This document shows, piece after piece, positions 54,596 to 64,000 of a stretch of 64,000 bases of DNA. A program made the translations under genes and the position numbers. Origin of the DNA: Melitaea cinxia (taxonomy: Eukaryota > Arthropoda > Insecta > Lepidoptera > Nymphalidae). How positions within the stretch are numbered: position 1 is the stretch's first letter; every line of letters starts with the position of its first letter. The DNA is taken from positions 12,338,001-12,402,000 of the forward strand of contig NC_059416.1 of assembly GCF_905220565.1 (NCBI RefSeq), in the 5' to 3' direction. Under the pieces are notes generated by a model. That model was not told where the DNA came from. It did no database searches and worked only from the letters and a program-made list of their open reading frames with translations.

Positions 54596-55530
54596 CTAAG
54601 GTCCTGTCACTGTTTCTACTTTTATAACATGCGTATGCTTTCGTCTTGTGTGTATTCCATCAAATTCGTTTTGTATTTCTTCCAACGTCTTACCCTTTGT
54701 TTCAGGTACGAAGAAATAGACGAAAATAATTCCTACAACGCATGTAACAGCAAAATGCCAGAGCGTCCATCCAGGTCTAACAATATCTACTAAATTTTGG
54801 TACAGCTTCGTTACACCGAACGCTAAAAACCAATGAAAACCAGCAGTAATGGCTGTCGCACGTCTTCTCACATTCGGTGGAAAGATCTCTCTCAGCATCA
54901 ACCAAGGTATAGGTCCAACTCCAGCTGCATACACAGATACGAATATACAAAGAGTAAACAATGGCATCCAAGTATTATTTAGTGATATATTCGATGCTTT
55001 CAAATGGTAATATATAGCTAAACTTCCTAGACTAATTGCCATAGCCGTAAATGATATCAATAGTAAGACACGCCGTCTGACTTTTGTCAAAAACATAGTC
55101 GAGAAATATGTCGAGGATACTAAACAGAAACCTAAGATAATGGCAGCACCGGGAGGATTTAACGAAATGGAAAAAGTTTTGAATATCTTTTCTGCGTAAA
55201 AAAGGACAGGGTATATTCCGCTCATTTGTTGGAAAACCATCAATCCGAATGAAACGATCAACGCTTTAAATGTTGCTCTTGATTGAAACAGTTCTTTGAA
55301 CGTGACTCTGTTTTTGGCGTAGCTTCTCAATTGTTCTTTCAGGGCTTTAATCTCTGCGTCCAAATCGTTGTCAATGCCTCGGAAATATCTCAAAGCTGCT
55401 TTGGCCTCGCCTTGTTTTCCTTGTGACATGAGATAAGTTGGTGATTCGGGTAGAAATATGAAGGCAATGAAGAAAGCAACAGGTATACTTGCGCAGAGTA
55501 CTGAGAGCCAGGATGTGCTTTGAACCATGC
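54596..55530 (-). CDS. Tret1-like sugar transporter, last exon
   Basis: Encodes 310 residues plus stop of an MFS sugar porter, the second half of a facilitated trehalose/sugar transporter in the plasma membrane. Family signatures: PESPTYL after TM6, a charged cytoplasmic loop (LDAEIKALKEQLRSYAKNR), QQMSGIYPVLFYAEKIF in TM7, GVGPIPWLMLREIFP in TM10, RRRATA, and the terminal PETKGKTLEEIQNEF. The acceptor TTTACAG precedes GCATGGTTCAAAG; the leading GC completes a Gly codon with the G left by the 58289-58464 exon. The four exons together give 442 residues. Usual length is roughly 460-520, so the N-terminus is missing. LREIFP replaces the common GEIFP. Tret1-like is a subfamily call; the actual sugar is unknown. 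Confidence 0.93.
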
Positions 55531-56735
55531 CTGTAAACATCAAAGAATAAAATGTACTAATAAGCTACGTAACAAAATGATAATAAAAGGAATTGAATTA
55601 ATCGATTCCCTTAAAAATTCTATTAAAACAATTTTAAAAAATGTAAATTTTGAAAACCAATGCATAGTTATTTGATTGCAGCTAAGAGCCCTTACATGCT
55701 AAGAAGTCCAAAAGGTTATATTAAAGCCTATAAAACCTAAATTCGAATAAAGCTTGCAACTATAAAATCGTTAGAATTACATTACCACAAGTTGAAAAGT
55801 TTACCTAAAATCCAAATGTTTACATATTCTATAGAAAATACTTTTCACGTCAAAGCGTGTATCGCGGGCAATCTTGTACAAGCATCAGAACGACGGACGT
55901 GCGAGAAATTGTTATGAGGGTTGAAGTGGCTATAAAATAAATATAAATTATTACGAGAGCGCTAGAGGGCAAGTTCAGGAATACTAAAAAGGGTACCACA
56001 TCAGGTCTTCACATTCGCACGGATGGCTTCGTCTGGTACATTTTTTTCTCTTGGTGCAAAATCGTATTACTCAGGAAATTTCATTTCTATTTTTATAAGT
56101 GATAATCAACAAATAGGTTTCATATAGGATCATACCAATCATGATAATGTTAAGTTTTTATTTTATAAGTATGACACAGGTAAAACACTTACTTATAAGG
56201 ATGTCTCAACAACGGTATCGTGTTATGTAAACGTTTTTTCTAAATAAATATTTTTTATTTTATTTTTTATTTTTACACATAAAAATATCTATATTAACAA
56301 AAATATACTAAAACTTGTATGAAGGCTCTGTCTACTCTCATTATTCATTTCTGGTGCTAACTTTATACACATAATTATAAGTTCATCTACACACACATAC
56401 ACACACAAACGTATCACAATTATTGGTACATGTATGTTATGGCCCAGACTACAGACGTTCAAATATTTGTCATTAGCGAAGACTAAATATGCGTTCGGTA
56501 ACGCAACAGAAAATGATATCAAAATCGCTAATATCATAACATTTTTTTCGCATGGAAGGCATATTTCTAATGCTCCAAATAATATTACGAATAAAAAAAA
56601 TAGTATTACAAATAACTGATTCATAATGATGCTCAATATATAATATTTACCGTATAAAATATTTACAAGAAGTAAAACAAGTTTGACTGAGAAACACGTA
56701 ATGAAGCTACGTCTCTAAAACTCCAACAGTTTCCT

Positions 56736-57480
56736 TTTAACCGACTTCAGAAAAAGAGGAGGTTCTCAAGTCGGCTGTATTTATATATGTATATTACAAC
56801 TTTTTAACCGACTTCCAAAAAAGGAGGAGGTTCTCAATTCGACTGTATTTTTTTTTTATGTATGTTACATCAGAACTTTTGCCCGAGTGGACCGATTTCG
56901 ACAATTTTTTTTTTTTAAATCGAAAGGTGGTGTGTGTCTATTGGTCCCATTTAAATTTATTTGAGATCTAACAATTACTTTTCGAGTTATATCTAATAAT
57001 GCGTTTTTACTTGACGCTTTTTTTCGTCGACCTACGTTGTATTATACCGCATAACTTTCTACTGGATGTACCGATTTTGATAATTCTTTTTTGTTAGAAA
57101 GGAGATATCCCTAGTTTAGTACCATGATAAGGAAACTAGGATCTGATGATGAGATCCCAGAGAAATCGAAGGAAACTCTTGAAAATCCGCAATAACTTTT
57201 TACTGGGTGTACCGATTTTAATAATTTTTAATTTAATCGAAAGCTGATGTTTGTCATGTGGTCACATATAAATTTTATTGAGATCTGATAACTACTTTTT
57301 GAGTAATCTTTGATAACGCGTAGTTACTTGACTATTTTTTCGACGATCTACGTTGTATAACTCGTCGATGTAATTGAAGTCGGTTTTTTTTCGTTTGCGA
57401 GCAAACACAATTATTACTGATTGACTTTGATGTTTTTTTTTTTTCGAAAGTTGGTTAGTGTCATGTGGTCCCATTTAAAT
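56736..57480 (+). repeat. AACCGACTTC-type repeat, full copy in intron
   Basis: A short first terminus (56739) is followed by a full copy (56806-57412). It runs from AACCGACTTCC plus 'aaaaaaggaggaggttctca' through 'gtaccgattttgataattct', 'gatctgatgatgagatccca' and 'ctacgttgtataactcgtcg' to 'gatgtaattgaagtcggttt' and the hairpin 'cgtttgcgagcaaacacaat'. A diverged partial copy continues to 57480. No coding capacity. This copy best defines the family. Confidence 0.85.
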
Positions 57481-57526
57481 TTAATTGATATTTGACAAGT
57501 ACTTTTTGAGTCATCTTTGATATAAC

Positions 57527-58030
57527 ATATATATATATATATATATTATGATTTTAATTTTGAATTTATATTCAATACGGTGATAATTTGAGACAATTTA
57601 TTATATTGACATATTTTTATTTTTATTTGAATTAAATTGAGTAAGTCATTATTTTAAGCTTTTAATTGATTGAATTTTACTTTTTAATTTAGTTGAAATT
57701 GTTATTTAAATTTAGTATTGATTGAATTTCGATTTTTAGTTTTAATTTTCATTGAATTTTAATATTAATTTTTGTTTGGTTTTTGATTTTAATTGCATTT
57801 TAGATAGAATTTTAGTATTGATTATGTTTTTAATGTTAAATATTGTAATTTTGGTTGAATTTTAGCATTTGTTTTAGTTTTTAATTTTAAATATTGTATA
57901 ATATTGATTGAATTTTGGTATTGAATTCGGTGATGATTTAAATTTCGGTATTAATTGAATTTTAGTTAATTGATGATGATTTTAATTTTAGTGTTGTTTA
58001 ATTGAATTTTTGATTTAGTATAATTTGTTT
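57527..58030 (+). repeat. C-poor cryptic TTGATTGAATTTT repeat
   Basis: After an AT run (57527-57547) there are nearly 500 bases with very few C on the plus strand. It is built from variants of 'ttgattgaattttagtattg' and 'gttttaattttaaatattg'. It is not a clean tandem array. It lies in the sugar transporter intron. Confidence 0.75.
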
Positions 58031-58240
58031 TGTCACAATTATTGAAACTAACATAGTTAAGGAAAAAAAAATGTAACTAACAAAAATATGGACTACGTCT
58101 GAAATAAATTATTATTATTATTATTATTATAACAGGTATGTCACTTGACTATTTTTTCGTCTACCTACGTTGTATTACTTGTCGATGTAGTTAAGTCGGT
58201 TTTTTTTCGTTTGAAAACAAGCACAATTCTTAAAGCTACA
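58031..58240 (+). repeat. LINE 3' tail and AACCGACTTC-type end
   Basis: 58040-58130 ('gtaactaacaaaaatatgga', 'gtctgaaataaattattatt') matches the 3' end of the LINE at 13138-15797 including its ATT repeat. 58140-58230 is an AACCGACTTC-type right end ('ctacgttgtattacttgtcg', 'ttaagtcggtttttttt'). Confidence 0.7.
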
Positions 58241-58288
58241 GTTTGTATTGACTGATTTAAGCTTTAATACTTATAAAATACAACATAC

Positions 58289-58464
58289 CAATAATATAGC
58301 CAAAGAGAACGCCGCACGCAAAATGTACGTGATAGAAGTTGACAAGAGCCGGCAGAATATGCTTCTCAGCGATATCTTCAACGTATGGAGGGATCCCAAC
58401 GCTGAAGGCGCCGACCGCCATGCCACCGACGAAACGACCCACGTACAGTCCGTACACATTTGGA
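58289..58464 (-). CDS. Tret1-like sugar transporter, exon with TM3-TM5
   Basis: Reads SPNVYGLYVGRFVGGMAVGA then FSVGIPPYVEDIAEKHILPA and FACGVLFGYIIG. GRFVGG is the conserved Arg loop of TM4, and PPYVEDIAE corresponds to the usual P.YVSEIA motif, here with Asp for Glu. Acceptor TTTTGTCTACAG, donor ATTG|GTATGT. One base enters from the upstream exon (Ser codon) and one leaves (Gly codon). The 2.76-kb intron that follows contains AACCGACTTC-type repeats and a LINE tail. Confidence 0.92.
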
Positions 58465-58854
58465 CTGTAGACAAAACAACACAGTCATAAATTTATAAAG
58501 CTTTCAAAGTAAAAGGTCCTCAGAAAGCTCTCAGATGCCTAAGGAAACTGTACCGACGGGTTGTTTTAGCTATAATATATAATTAGATAATAAAATAAAA
58601 ATAATAATAACTTAAAAATAATATAGTTTGATTACTAATACACTATCCATACATATTAAGTATTAATACACAGCCTATATACAGCTGCCTTGATAAAAGT
58701 AGTACAATGTTCTAATCAAAGATTTAAATCATCTTTGGTTCTAATAAAAAATCTTACATTTACTAGCTGACACGGTTACAAACTGAAGATAGATAAAAAG
58801 AGGGCGCGGTAACCTCTATTTCTGATTCAGATTCGTAAGTTCCCTTGTTATTTA

Positions 58855-59105
58855 TTTGACTGTCTAAATAGGCACAAAAAAGGCTTACTAGTCTAAGAAA
58901 AAGATTAATACCATATCAAATGGTAAATAAACTAATCAAATAACGCCACCTATCTACCTAAGATGGCGTTATTAGAAAGCGTCGTTACGCAATCAATGGG
59001 AACCCTATTAGGTTTCGATAGATGGCGTTACGAGGAACGTAACGAAGTCATACGTTCAATAGATTTTACTCCTCATAGTTTTTCCATACATATGCCTTAC
59101 ATGAA
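58855..59105 (+). repeat. 'GATAGATGGCGTTA' repeat, copy 3
   Basis: Blocks 'gactgtctaaataggcacaa', 'aagattaataccatatcaaa', TAACGCCA...TGGCGTTA, 'gaaccctattaggtttcg' and 'atagatggcgttac'. It has a different hairpin spacing from copy 2, with an extra ~60 bases between half-sites. Confidence 0.8.
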
Positions 59106-59179
59106 AATCGATTCTTAAGGGGTTAAGTAGTTAGAGTAGTTTGTAGTAAGTAAAGATAACAGTTGGTTGCTAACTATAA

Positions 59180-59240
59180 CACAACCATTAAGTTGCTGAC
59201 AGCAACAGACGACCGTGTGTTATAATATATTTACTGTTTA
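59180..59240 (+). repeat. second-family SINE tail scrap
   Basis: 'aaccattaagttgctgacag' and 'caacagacgaccgtgtgtta' match the tail of 34815-35064. Confidence 0.65.
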
Positions 59241-59284
59241 AATAGTCGGATTTTTATTAAGTAGACAATGAAATTATATCGTAC

Positions 59285-59445
59285 CTAGAGGCAACCAGGA
59301 TCCAGGACACAATCAACGGAAGAGCAAGGTAGAGCAGGGTCTTCTTCCTGCCGAAGCTTTCGGAGATGAGTCCAGCCGGTACAGCGCCAAGTAGCGCCCC
59401 GAGACATAGAAGCGACGCTACCCAGGACGCTTCAGACTCTGTGAG
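59285..59445 (-). CDS. Tret1-like sugar transporter, exon with TM2 and GRKK loop
   Basis: Reads LTESEASWVASLLCLGALLG, then AVPAGLISESFGRKKTLLYL and ALPLIVSWILVAS. SWVASL and the FGRKKTL loop between TM2 and TM3 are the hallmark of the family. Acceptor TTTTGTTTAG; donor TCTAG|GTACGA. Phase 0 at entry, two bases carried over. It is GC-rich compared with the flanking introns, as are the other exons. Confidence 0.92.
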
Positions 59446-59514
59446 CTAAACAAAATTAACCAAATGATTGCTTGTTTTTTTAATTATTATTGTTTCACCG
59501 CAAAATTGTCATAT

Positions 59515-59870
59515 TTAACCGACTTCAAAAAAAGACTCAATTCGACTATTATCTGAGTGGATCAATTTCGATTATTTTTTTTCCAATCGAAGGGTGGTAC
59601 TTGTCAGGTGGTCTTATTTCAATTTGATTGAGATCTGACTAGTTCTTTTTTAACCAAGTTCAAAAAAGGGGAGTTTACATTCATCTCATTCTACATTCGA
59701 CCGTATTTTTTTAATGTATGTTCGTCATTTATGAACCGATTTTGATAATTCTTTTTTTGTTGGAAAGGAGATATCTCAAGGGTAGTGCCATGATAAGGAA
59801 ACCACGAGTCTATTACTCGTCGATGTAATTGAAGTCGGTTTTTTTTCGTTTGCGAGCAAACACAATTACC
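59515..59870 (+). repeat. AACCGACTTC-type repeat, shortened copy
   Basis: Left end AACCGACTTC plus 'aaaaaaagactcaattcgac'; a second left-end start at 59650; right end 'gatgtaattgaagtcggttt' and 'cgtttgcgagcaaacacaat'. The middle is deleted compared with 56806-57412. Confidence 0.8.
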
Positions 59871-59947
59871 TATTCCTAAATATTCAAAACAGAGAATATT
59901 GACTTATCTTATCCTAATTATCCTAATTTACAACTTAATTTTCTTTT

Positions 59948-60190
59948 TGTGTACCTCGAAGGTGGCAAGTGCCTACTTGCTGGTAAGCGATTACCATAGC
60001 CTATAGACGCCTGTAACACCCTACCGACCCTACCCCAGATCCTTCACAGGAGCCCTGCCCACTTTGATCACCACAGAAACACACCACCACTTCAGAGCAG
60101 TATTATTTAAGATCTTCTGCAAGGTTGACGTACTTCCTCAGTCAGGCTACCCTTAATTTCGAGCAGGATTTTCCATGGCCTACCTCAATA
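59948..60190 (+). repeat. 'GGTCGGCAAACAAGCG' repeat, partial
   Basis: 'ggtaagcgattaccatagcc', 'tatagacgcctgtaacaccc', 'cacagaaacacaccaccact' and 'cctcagtcaggctacc'. Confidence 0.75.
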
Positions 60191-60236
60191 AAACTAGTCT
60201 TTTTGAATTACTAATTTTGTTCATAAGTCTTCATCA

Positions 60237-60535
60237 TCAGTTCAGCCTATCACAGTCCACTGCCGGACATAGGCCTCTACAAGTTCGCGCCAAAAATGGC
60301 GTGAACTCATGTGTTTTGCCCATAGTCACCATGCTGGGCAGGCGGGTTGGTGACCGCAGACCGTCTTTGGCCTGTGTATTTCAAAGCCAGCAGTTGGATG
60401 GTTATCCCGCCATCGGTCGGCTTTTTAAGTTTCAAGGTGGTCGTGGAACCGTGTTACCGTTTAGTCGCCTCTTACGACACCCACGAGAAGAGAGGGGGTG
60501 GCTATATTCTTTAATGCCGTAACCACACAGCATAC
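60237..60535 (-). repeat. RTE-tail SINE with internal deletion
   Basis: Antisense copy; about 30 bp ('gctggctttgtcgcaccgaa...') present in other copies is missing at 60358. The ends match 36805-37125. It lies in the intron upstream of the 59285-59445 exon. Confidence 0.85.
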
Positions 60536-60539
60536 TAAT

Positions 60540-61573
60540 TTTGTAACCAGTAATAAAACCAATAAAAACAAAACGAACACACAAGTTTCATCAATTATAA
60601 CAATACAAAATTACATCGACAAATATAAAAAAAAAAGTTCAAAATCTATTTCGTCCGCCATTATCCACACGACCCAAACAATAATTGATATTTGTTTAGG
60701 CATTGTTAAGTGGAAATTAAAACTCTCGTTTATTTATTTACATTAGAAAATTACTTGTTTTAATTTGTGGGAGCATTGAATTCCAGAATTTAATTTATGT
60801 ACTTTTGTTTATGCAGAGAAACTATTTTGATATTTCAACATGAATGAAATTTCAACATTATGATGTACTCACCATAAATATGTACTTAATTCTGAAAATT
60901 CAACTTCAAAGCCAGTCTGAAGTGAAATTGAAGATACATGTTATCAAGCTAATCCTACTAATACTTTAGATGTGCAAATTTGTAAGGACGGATGAATGCT
61001 TGTTACTCTTTTGTGTAAAACTGTTGAACTTATAATTGCGTACGTTGAAGATTGAAGATCTAACATACGGGCAATTTTTTATTCTAATATTCCCACAAGA
61101 TCGGTAACAACGCAGATAATTGTGATGTTCGATAGTTATAAATGCGAAAGTCTGAATGGACAGATGCTTACTCAATCACGACAGGAGGACCAAAAGAATA
61201 ACAATACAGAGATAATTTATAGTATGGTATTCCATACATAGTTGCACAAGGCTACTTTTTATACCAGAATAACCTACACAGGTCCCGTGGAATAGTTTTA
61301 CACGCGAAAAAAGATATGGGTGATATAGATTTAAAGATTATTTTCTAAAAATTTTAATTTACCTTGCACAAAAAAATGTACGTGATTTTTGGATAAAGGA
61401 GGAAGTCTAAAACTGTGATTAATAACGTAATCCCTTAACCTAAATATTGTACAGATGTATTGTAGAGATGATTAAAAGTATTCTGTCCCTGTTGCCTGTT
61501 CGAAAAAGATAAATTTTGATTGATGATTTAAAAAAATTGAGCGTGTTAGCTGACTTAACACACTAGTACTTAC
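60540..61573. other. intron sequence, nothing recognised
   Basis: AT-rich intron of the sugar transporter. Small open frames (60498-60746, 60966-61175) lack motifs and splice context. Confidence 0.5.
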
Positions 61574-61630
61574 CACAAGTTTTGGATGAGTGCCATTCGT
61601 CGGAAAGCCTTCACTTCTTGCTGACGACAG
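61574..61630 (-). CDS. Tret1-like sugar transporter, small upstream exon
   Basis: 57 nt encoding LSSARSEGFPTNGTHPKLV, the extracellular piece between TM1 and TM2 that normally contains a 'SSP..PKL' sequence. Acceptor TTCTCGTTTTCAG, donor GTG|GTAAGTAC, both strong, phase 0 on both sides. It fits directly before the LTESEASW exon. The exon carrying the start codon and TM1 was not found between here and the window end and may lie beyond 64000. Confidence 0.82.
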
Positions 61631-63680
61631 CTGAAAACGAGAACACATTTAAAATTATTTATAAGATCCCTGTAAACGTATCTATACATATCAAAATAAA
61701 TCGTTGAAATGTTTCGCGCATAACTTTCGCACGACTGCGTTAGTATTGTCAGAACAAGGATTTAAAAACGAAAAAATATGGTGGTACGAAATTCGAAGAA
61801 TAATTTTATATAATGTATATTTTATATTATTTAAAAATAAATTTGTATTTATTTATGCCAGCGTTTAGTAATTATTAAATGTCTTATGTTGTAAATGTCG
61901 AAAATTAGTGAATCTGAGACGCATCATTTTCTTTTATTCACCAAATTATGCGTAGCAAAAATGGTTTGCCGAATTTTTTGGAAGATTATATCCAATACTG
62001 TGTAATTTTGAAGCGTTAAGGGCCCTTTAGATACAAAATAGGGACGTTATGGAGCTCCATAACCGTAGCTGCATTCAACACAAAAGTTTCAAATATGGGC
62101 TTCGTATAAAAAAGATATTTTTATTAATATTAGATATTTTTTACCGACTTCAAAAAGAAGAGGTTCTCAATTCGACTGGTTTTTTTATGTGCCTTATCTC
62201 AAACATTTTTACTGGGTGAACCGATTTCGATGATTCTTTTTTAATCGAAAGATGGTGTCATTAAAATTAACAGTTAAGTGAAAAACGTGTGCCATATGTT
62301 TTCAGTTGTTCACTATTTCTTACCATGTGTGTACGAGCTTGTATATGCATGTGTTGGGTGGGTGTGTGTGTGTGTGTGACTGATTATCGCGTCACTTTAT
62401 AATTATTATTTTACCGTTATTATAAGATTCTTTAACTAACGTTAACAATAACACGTATATATCAATTACACAAAGCTGACTCGAAGTTATTGAGCATATC
62501 TAAGTTTTAGTGTGAATATCTAATAGTTCGTTAATACCACAACCCTAGGGCTGGCAGTCTTTAGAATAAATAAAATTAATTATTCCAAAATTCAGTTCAT
62601 TCTTTTTATAAAACGCTATATGTCGTAATATTACCCGTCTGAAGTTTCAAAACGTAAAAAAAATATGTTATATTATTTAATTATAAATAATAAAATGCTT
62701 CAAACACAACGGTCCCCAGTAGGACTTTCTCCTGTGTCGGGGTCCGAAAACACACAACATTCACAAGCACAAACGCCCAGACTACGACAAACATCTGTAT
62801 GGCCAATACAAATGTCTTTCTTCAGCGGGGATCAAACCCGCGACTGCCTGCGCAACAGCCAATCCTGTGACCGCTGCACCAACGCGTCGTCATAAGTTAC
62901 TAGCTATTTAATAGTCTGCCTTAACAAATTAAACCTATTACCTTGACCCTGTTTCACCGTTTATTTATAAAGCTATCCGACGTATAAATAGTATCAAACA
63001 GGTGAAAGCTTACGACATACTTTTCTGTATCACCATTAAACTATATTTTATCTGTCAGATATTTCTATCCGAAACTTTAAATCTAAAATTTTATAATTTA
63101 TTACTTCAGGTGAAACATGCCAGAAGATTCCAAAAACTGGTGAAATAATATAACCTTTAACTAAAATATTTGCATTCATTTTTCTGTTCGCTCAATGATT
63201 GACCGCTTGCACTTAACTCAGATAAAATGAATGTGTCAAAACAAAACAGTCAAATCTAAGATTAATAAATGAGTCAAAAGAAAATGAATGATTTTTTTTA
63301 GATGTAACAGTCGGCTGCCACCTATAACACAAGCATTAAAGAGAACAGACGACCGAGTGTGTGTGTGTGTGTGTTAAAAGATATTTATTTATTTATAATC
63401 AATAATATTAGTGATTTTAAAAACATGTAACGTATTATTAGACAAATATAGCTAAATATTAATAGGTTTATTACTAGGATTATTAATTAGTAATTACAGA
63501 CGGTTGAGATTAGGTCTGTTGATTGGTACACGTGTTTCATTAAGCCATCTCGCGTCAAAACATTGCGTGACTTTAATTTGAACTATGTAATGTGTATGTT
63601 AATAGGATTTGGCTTGTTTATTTTACATATTTGTTTATTTAAATATTAACATGAACTAATTTTGTAATTTCACATTATTA
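61631..63680. other. upstream intron or 5' region with repeat scraps
   Basis: 62150-62260 is an AACCGACTTC-type left end; 63300-63400 is a second-family SINE tail followed by GT and ATTT repeats. I found no exon encoding TM1 of the transporter. Confidence 0.5.
62710..62900 (-). repeat. tRNA-derived SINE, head class
   Basis: On the minus strand: 'gacgcgttggtgcagcggtc' (A box), 'gcgggtttgatccccgc' (B box), 'cattggccatacagatgttt'-type body and 'ccccgacacaggagaaagtc' end. Confidence 0.85.
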
Positions 63681-63759
63681 TACATATATAATTGTGTTTA
63701 CTCCCAAACAAACAAAAACCCACGCCACGGAGGATTTGAGGAGGATGCGCGCTTTCTGG

Positions 63760-63920
63760 AAGCCGGACCGAACCGTTGGATTGGGTTTCAAAATGCTCAG
63801 ATACTCGCGACAGAATGCCATTACATACGCTACTGGTACGGGAAGCCATTGAAATTAAATATATTAATTTTAATAGGGAAGACGGTTTCCAACTGTCGAG
63901 GGTGTGGAATATAGAGATTT
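63760..63920 (+). pseudogene. Penelope-like element C-terminal fragment
   Basis: The frame reads LLVREAIEIKYINFNREDGF and continues QLSRVWNIEI to a stop. 'REAIEI...NFNRE(D)G..LS..W' is the ending seen in GIY-YIG endonuclease domains of Penelope-like retroelements. Only this last block is present, so class is tentative. Confidence 0.5.
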
Positions 63921-64000
63921 AGGCAAACCCTTAAAAAATGTTATAAAAAAATTCGCGAATCGATACGGTGAGTTTCGTCTGATAGAACACGGAATCGAGT

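Noticed and set aside
56289..56636. 115-codon hydrophobic frame in the sugar transporter intron, minus strand
   Set aside because: It has membrane-like stretches, but no family motif, no splice signals, and part is a translated CA repeat.

Overview
The window is typical lepidopteran nuclear DNA. It is AT-rich, dense in interspersed repeats and has few genes. The identification rests on the repeat content: tRNA-derived SINEs with the tail '...CCCAGCAGTGGGATATTACAGG' broken into many copies, SINEs carrying an RTE-type 3' tail and TGA repeats, the 'GGTCGGCAAACAAGCGTACGG' repeat, Helitron-like elements ending in CTAG before a T, and two piggyBac-family transposons in TTAA. No species can be named from the sequence.

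The only host protein-coding gene I can support is on the minus strand between about 54.6 and 61.6 kb. Four exons (61574-61630, 59285-59445, 58289-58464, 54596-55530) have consensus splice sites and agreeing phases. They encode 442 residues of an MFS sugar transporter of the Tret1-like (facilitated trehalose transporter) type. The extreme N-terminal exon or exons were not found. Its introns are filled with repeats.

Layout. 0-11 kb: SINEs, Helitron-like elements, a LINE 3' tail at 6.9-8.9 kb split by a 1.8-kb insertion (which contains a 130-bp tandem array, two SINEs and a foldback with ~155-bp arms). 11.3-12.8 kb: a 1.5-kb palindromic array of 312-bp cassettes, each with a complete tRNA-like cloverleaf, bounded by a 13-bp target-site duplication and an A tail. 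13.1-15.8 kb: a 5'-truncated LINE with an intact reverse transcriptase ORF. 23.1-25.7 kb: a decayed piggyBac-like element with perfect 13-bp terminal inverted repeats. 31.3-33.1 kb: a dead LINE reverse transcriptase interrupted by a solo LTR. 45.6-48.9 kb: a nearly intact piggyBac-like element whose transposase is broken by a 4-bp deletion at the first catalytic aspartate. 50.3 and 53.2 kb: RTE LINE 3' ends sharing their tail with one SINE family. 54.6-61.6 kb: the sugar transporter. The right edge holds a fragment resembling the C-terminus of a Penelope-like element.

Mobile elements dominate and several are nested, so insertion order can be read directly. The most unusual object is the palindromic tRNA-like array at 11.3-12.8 kb.
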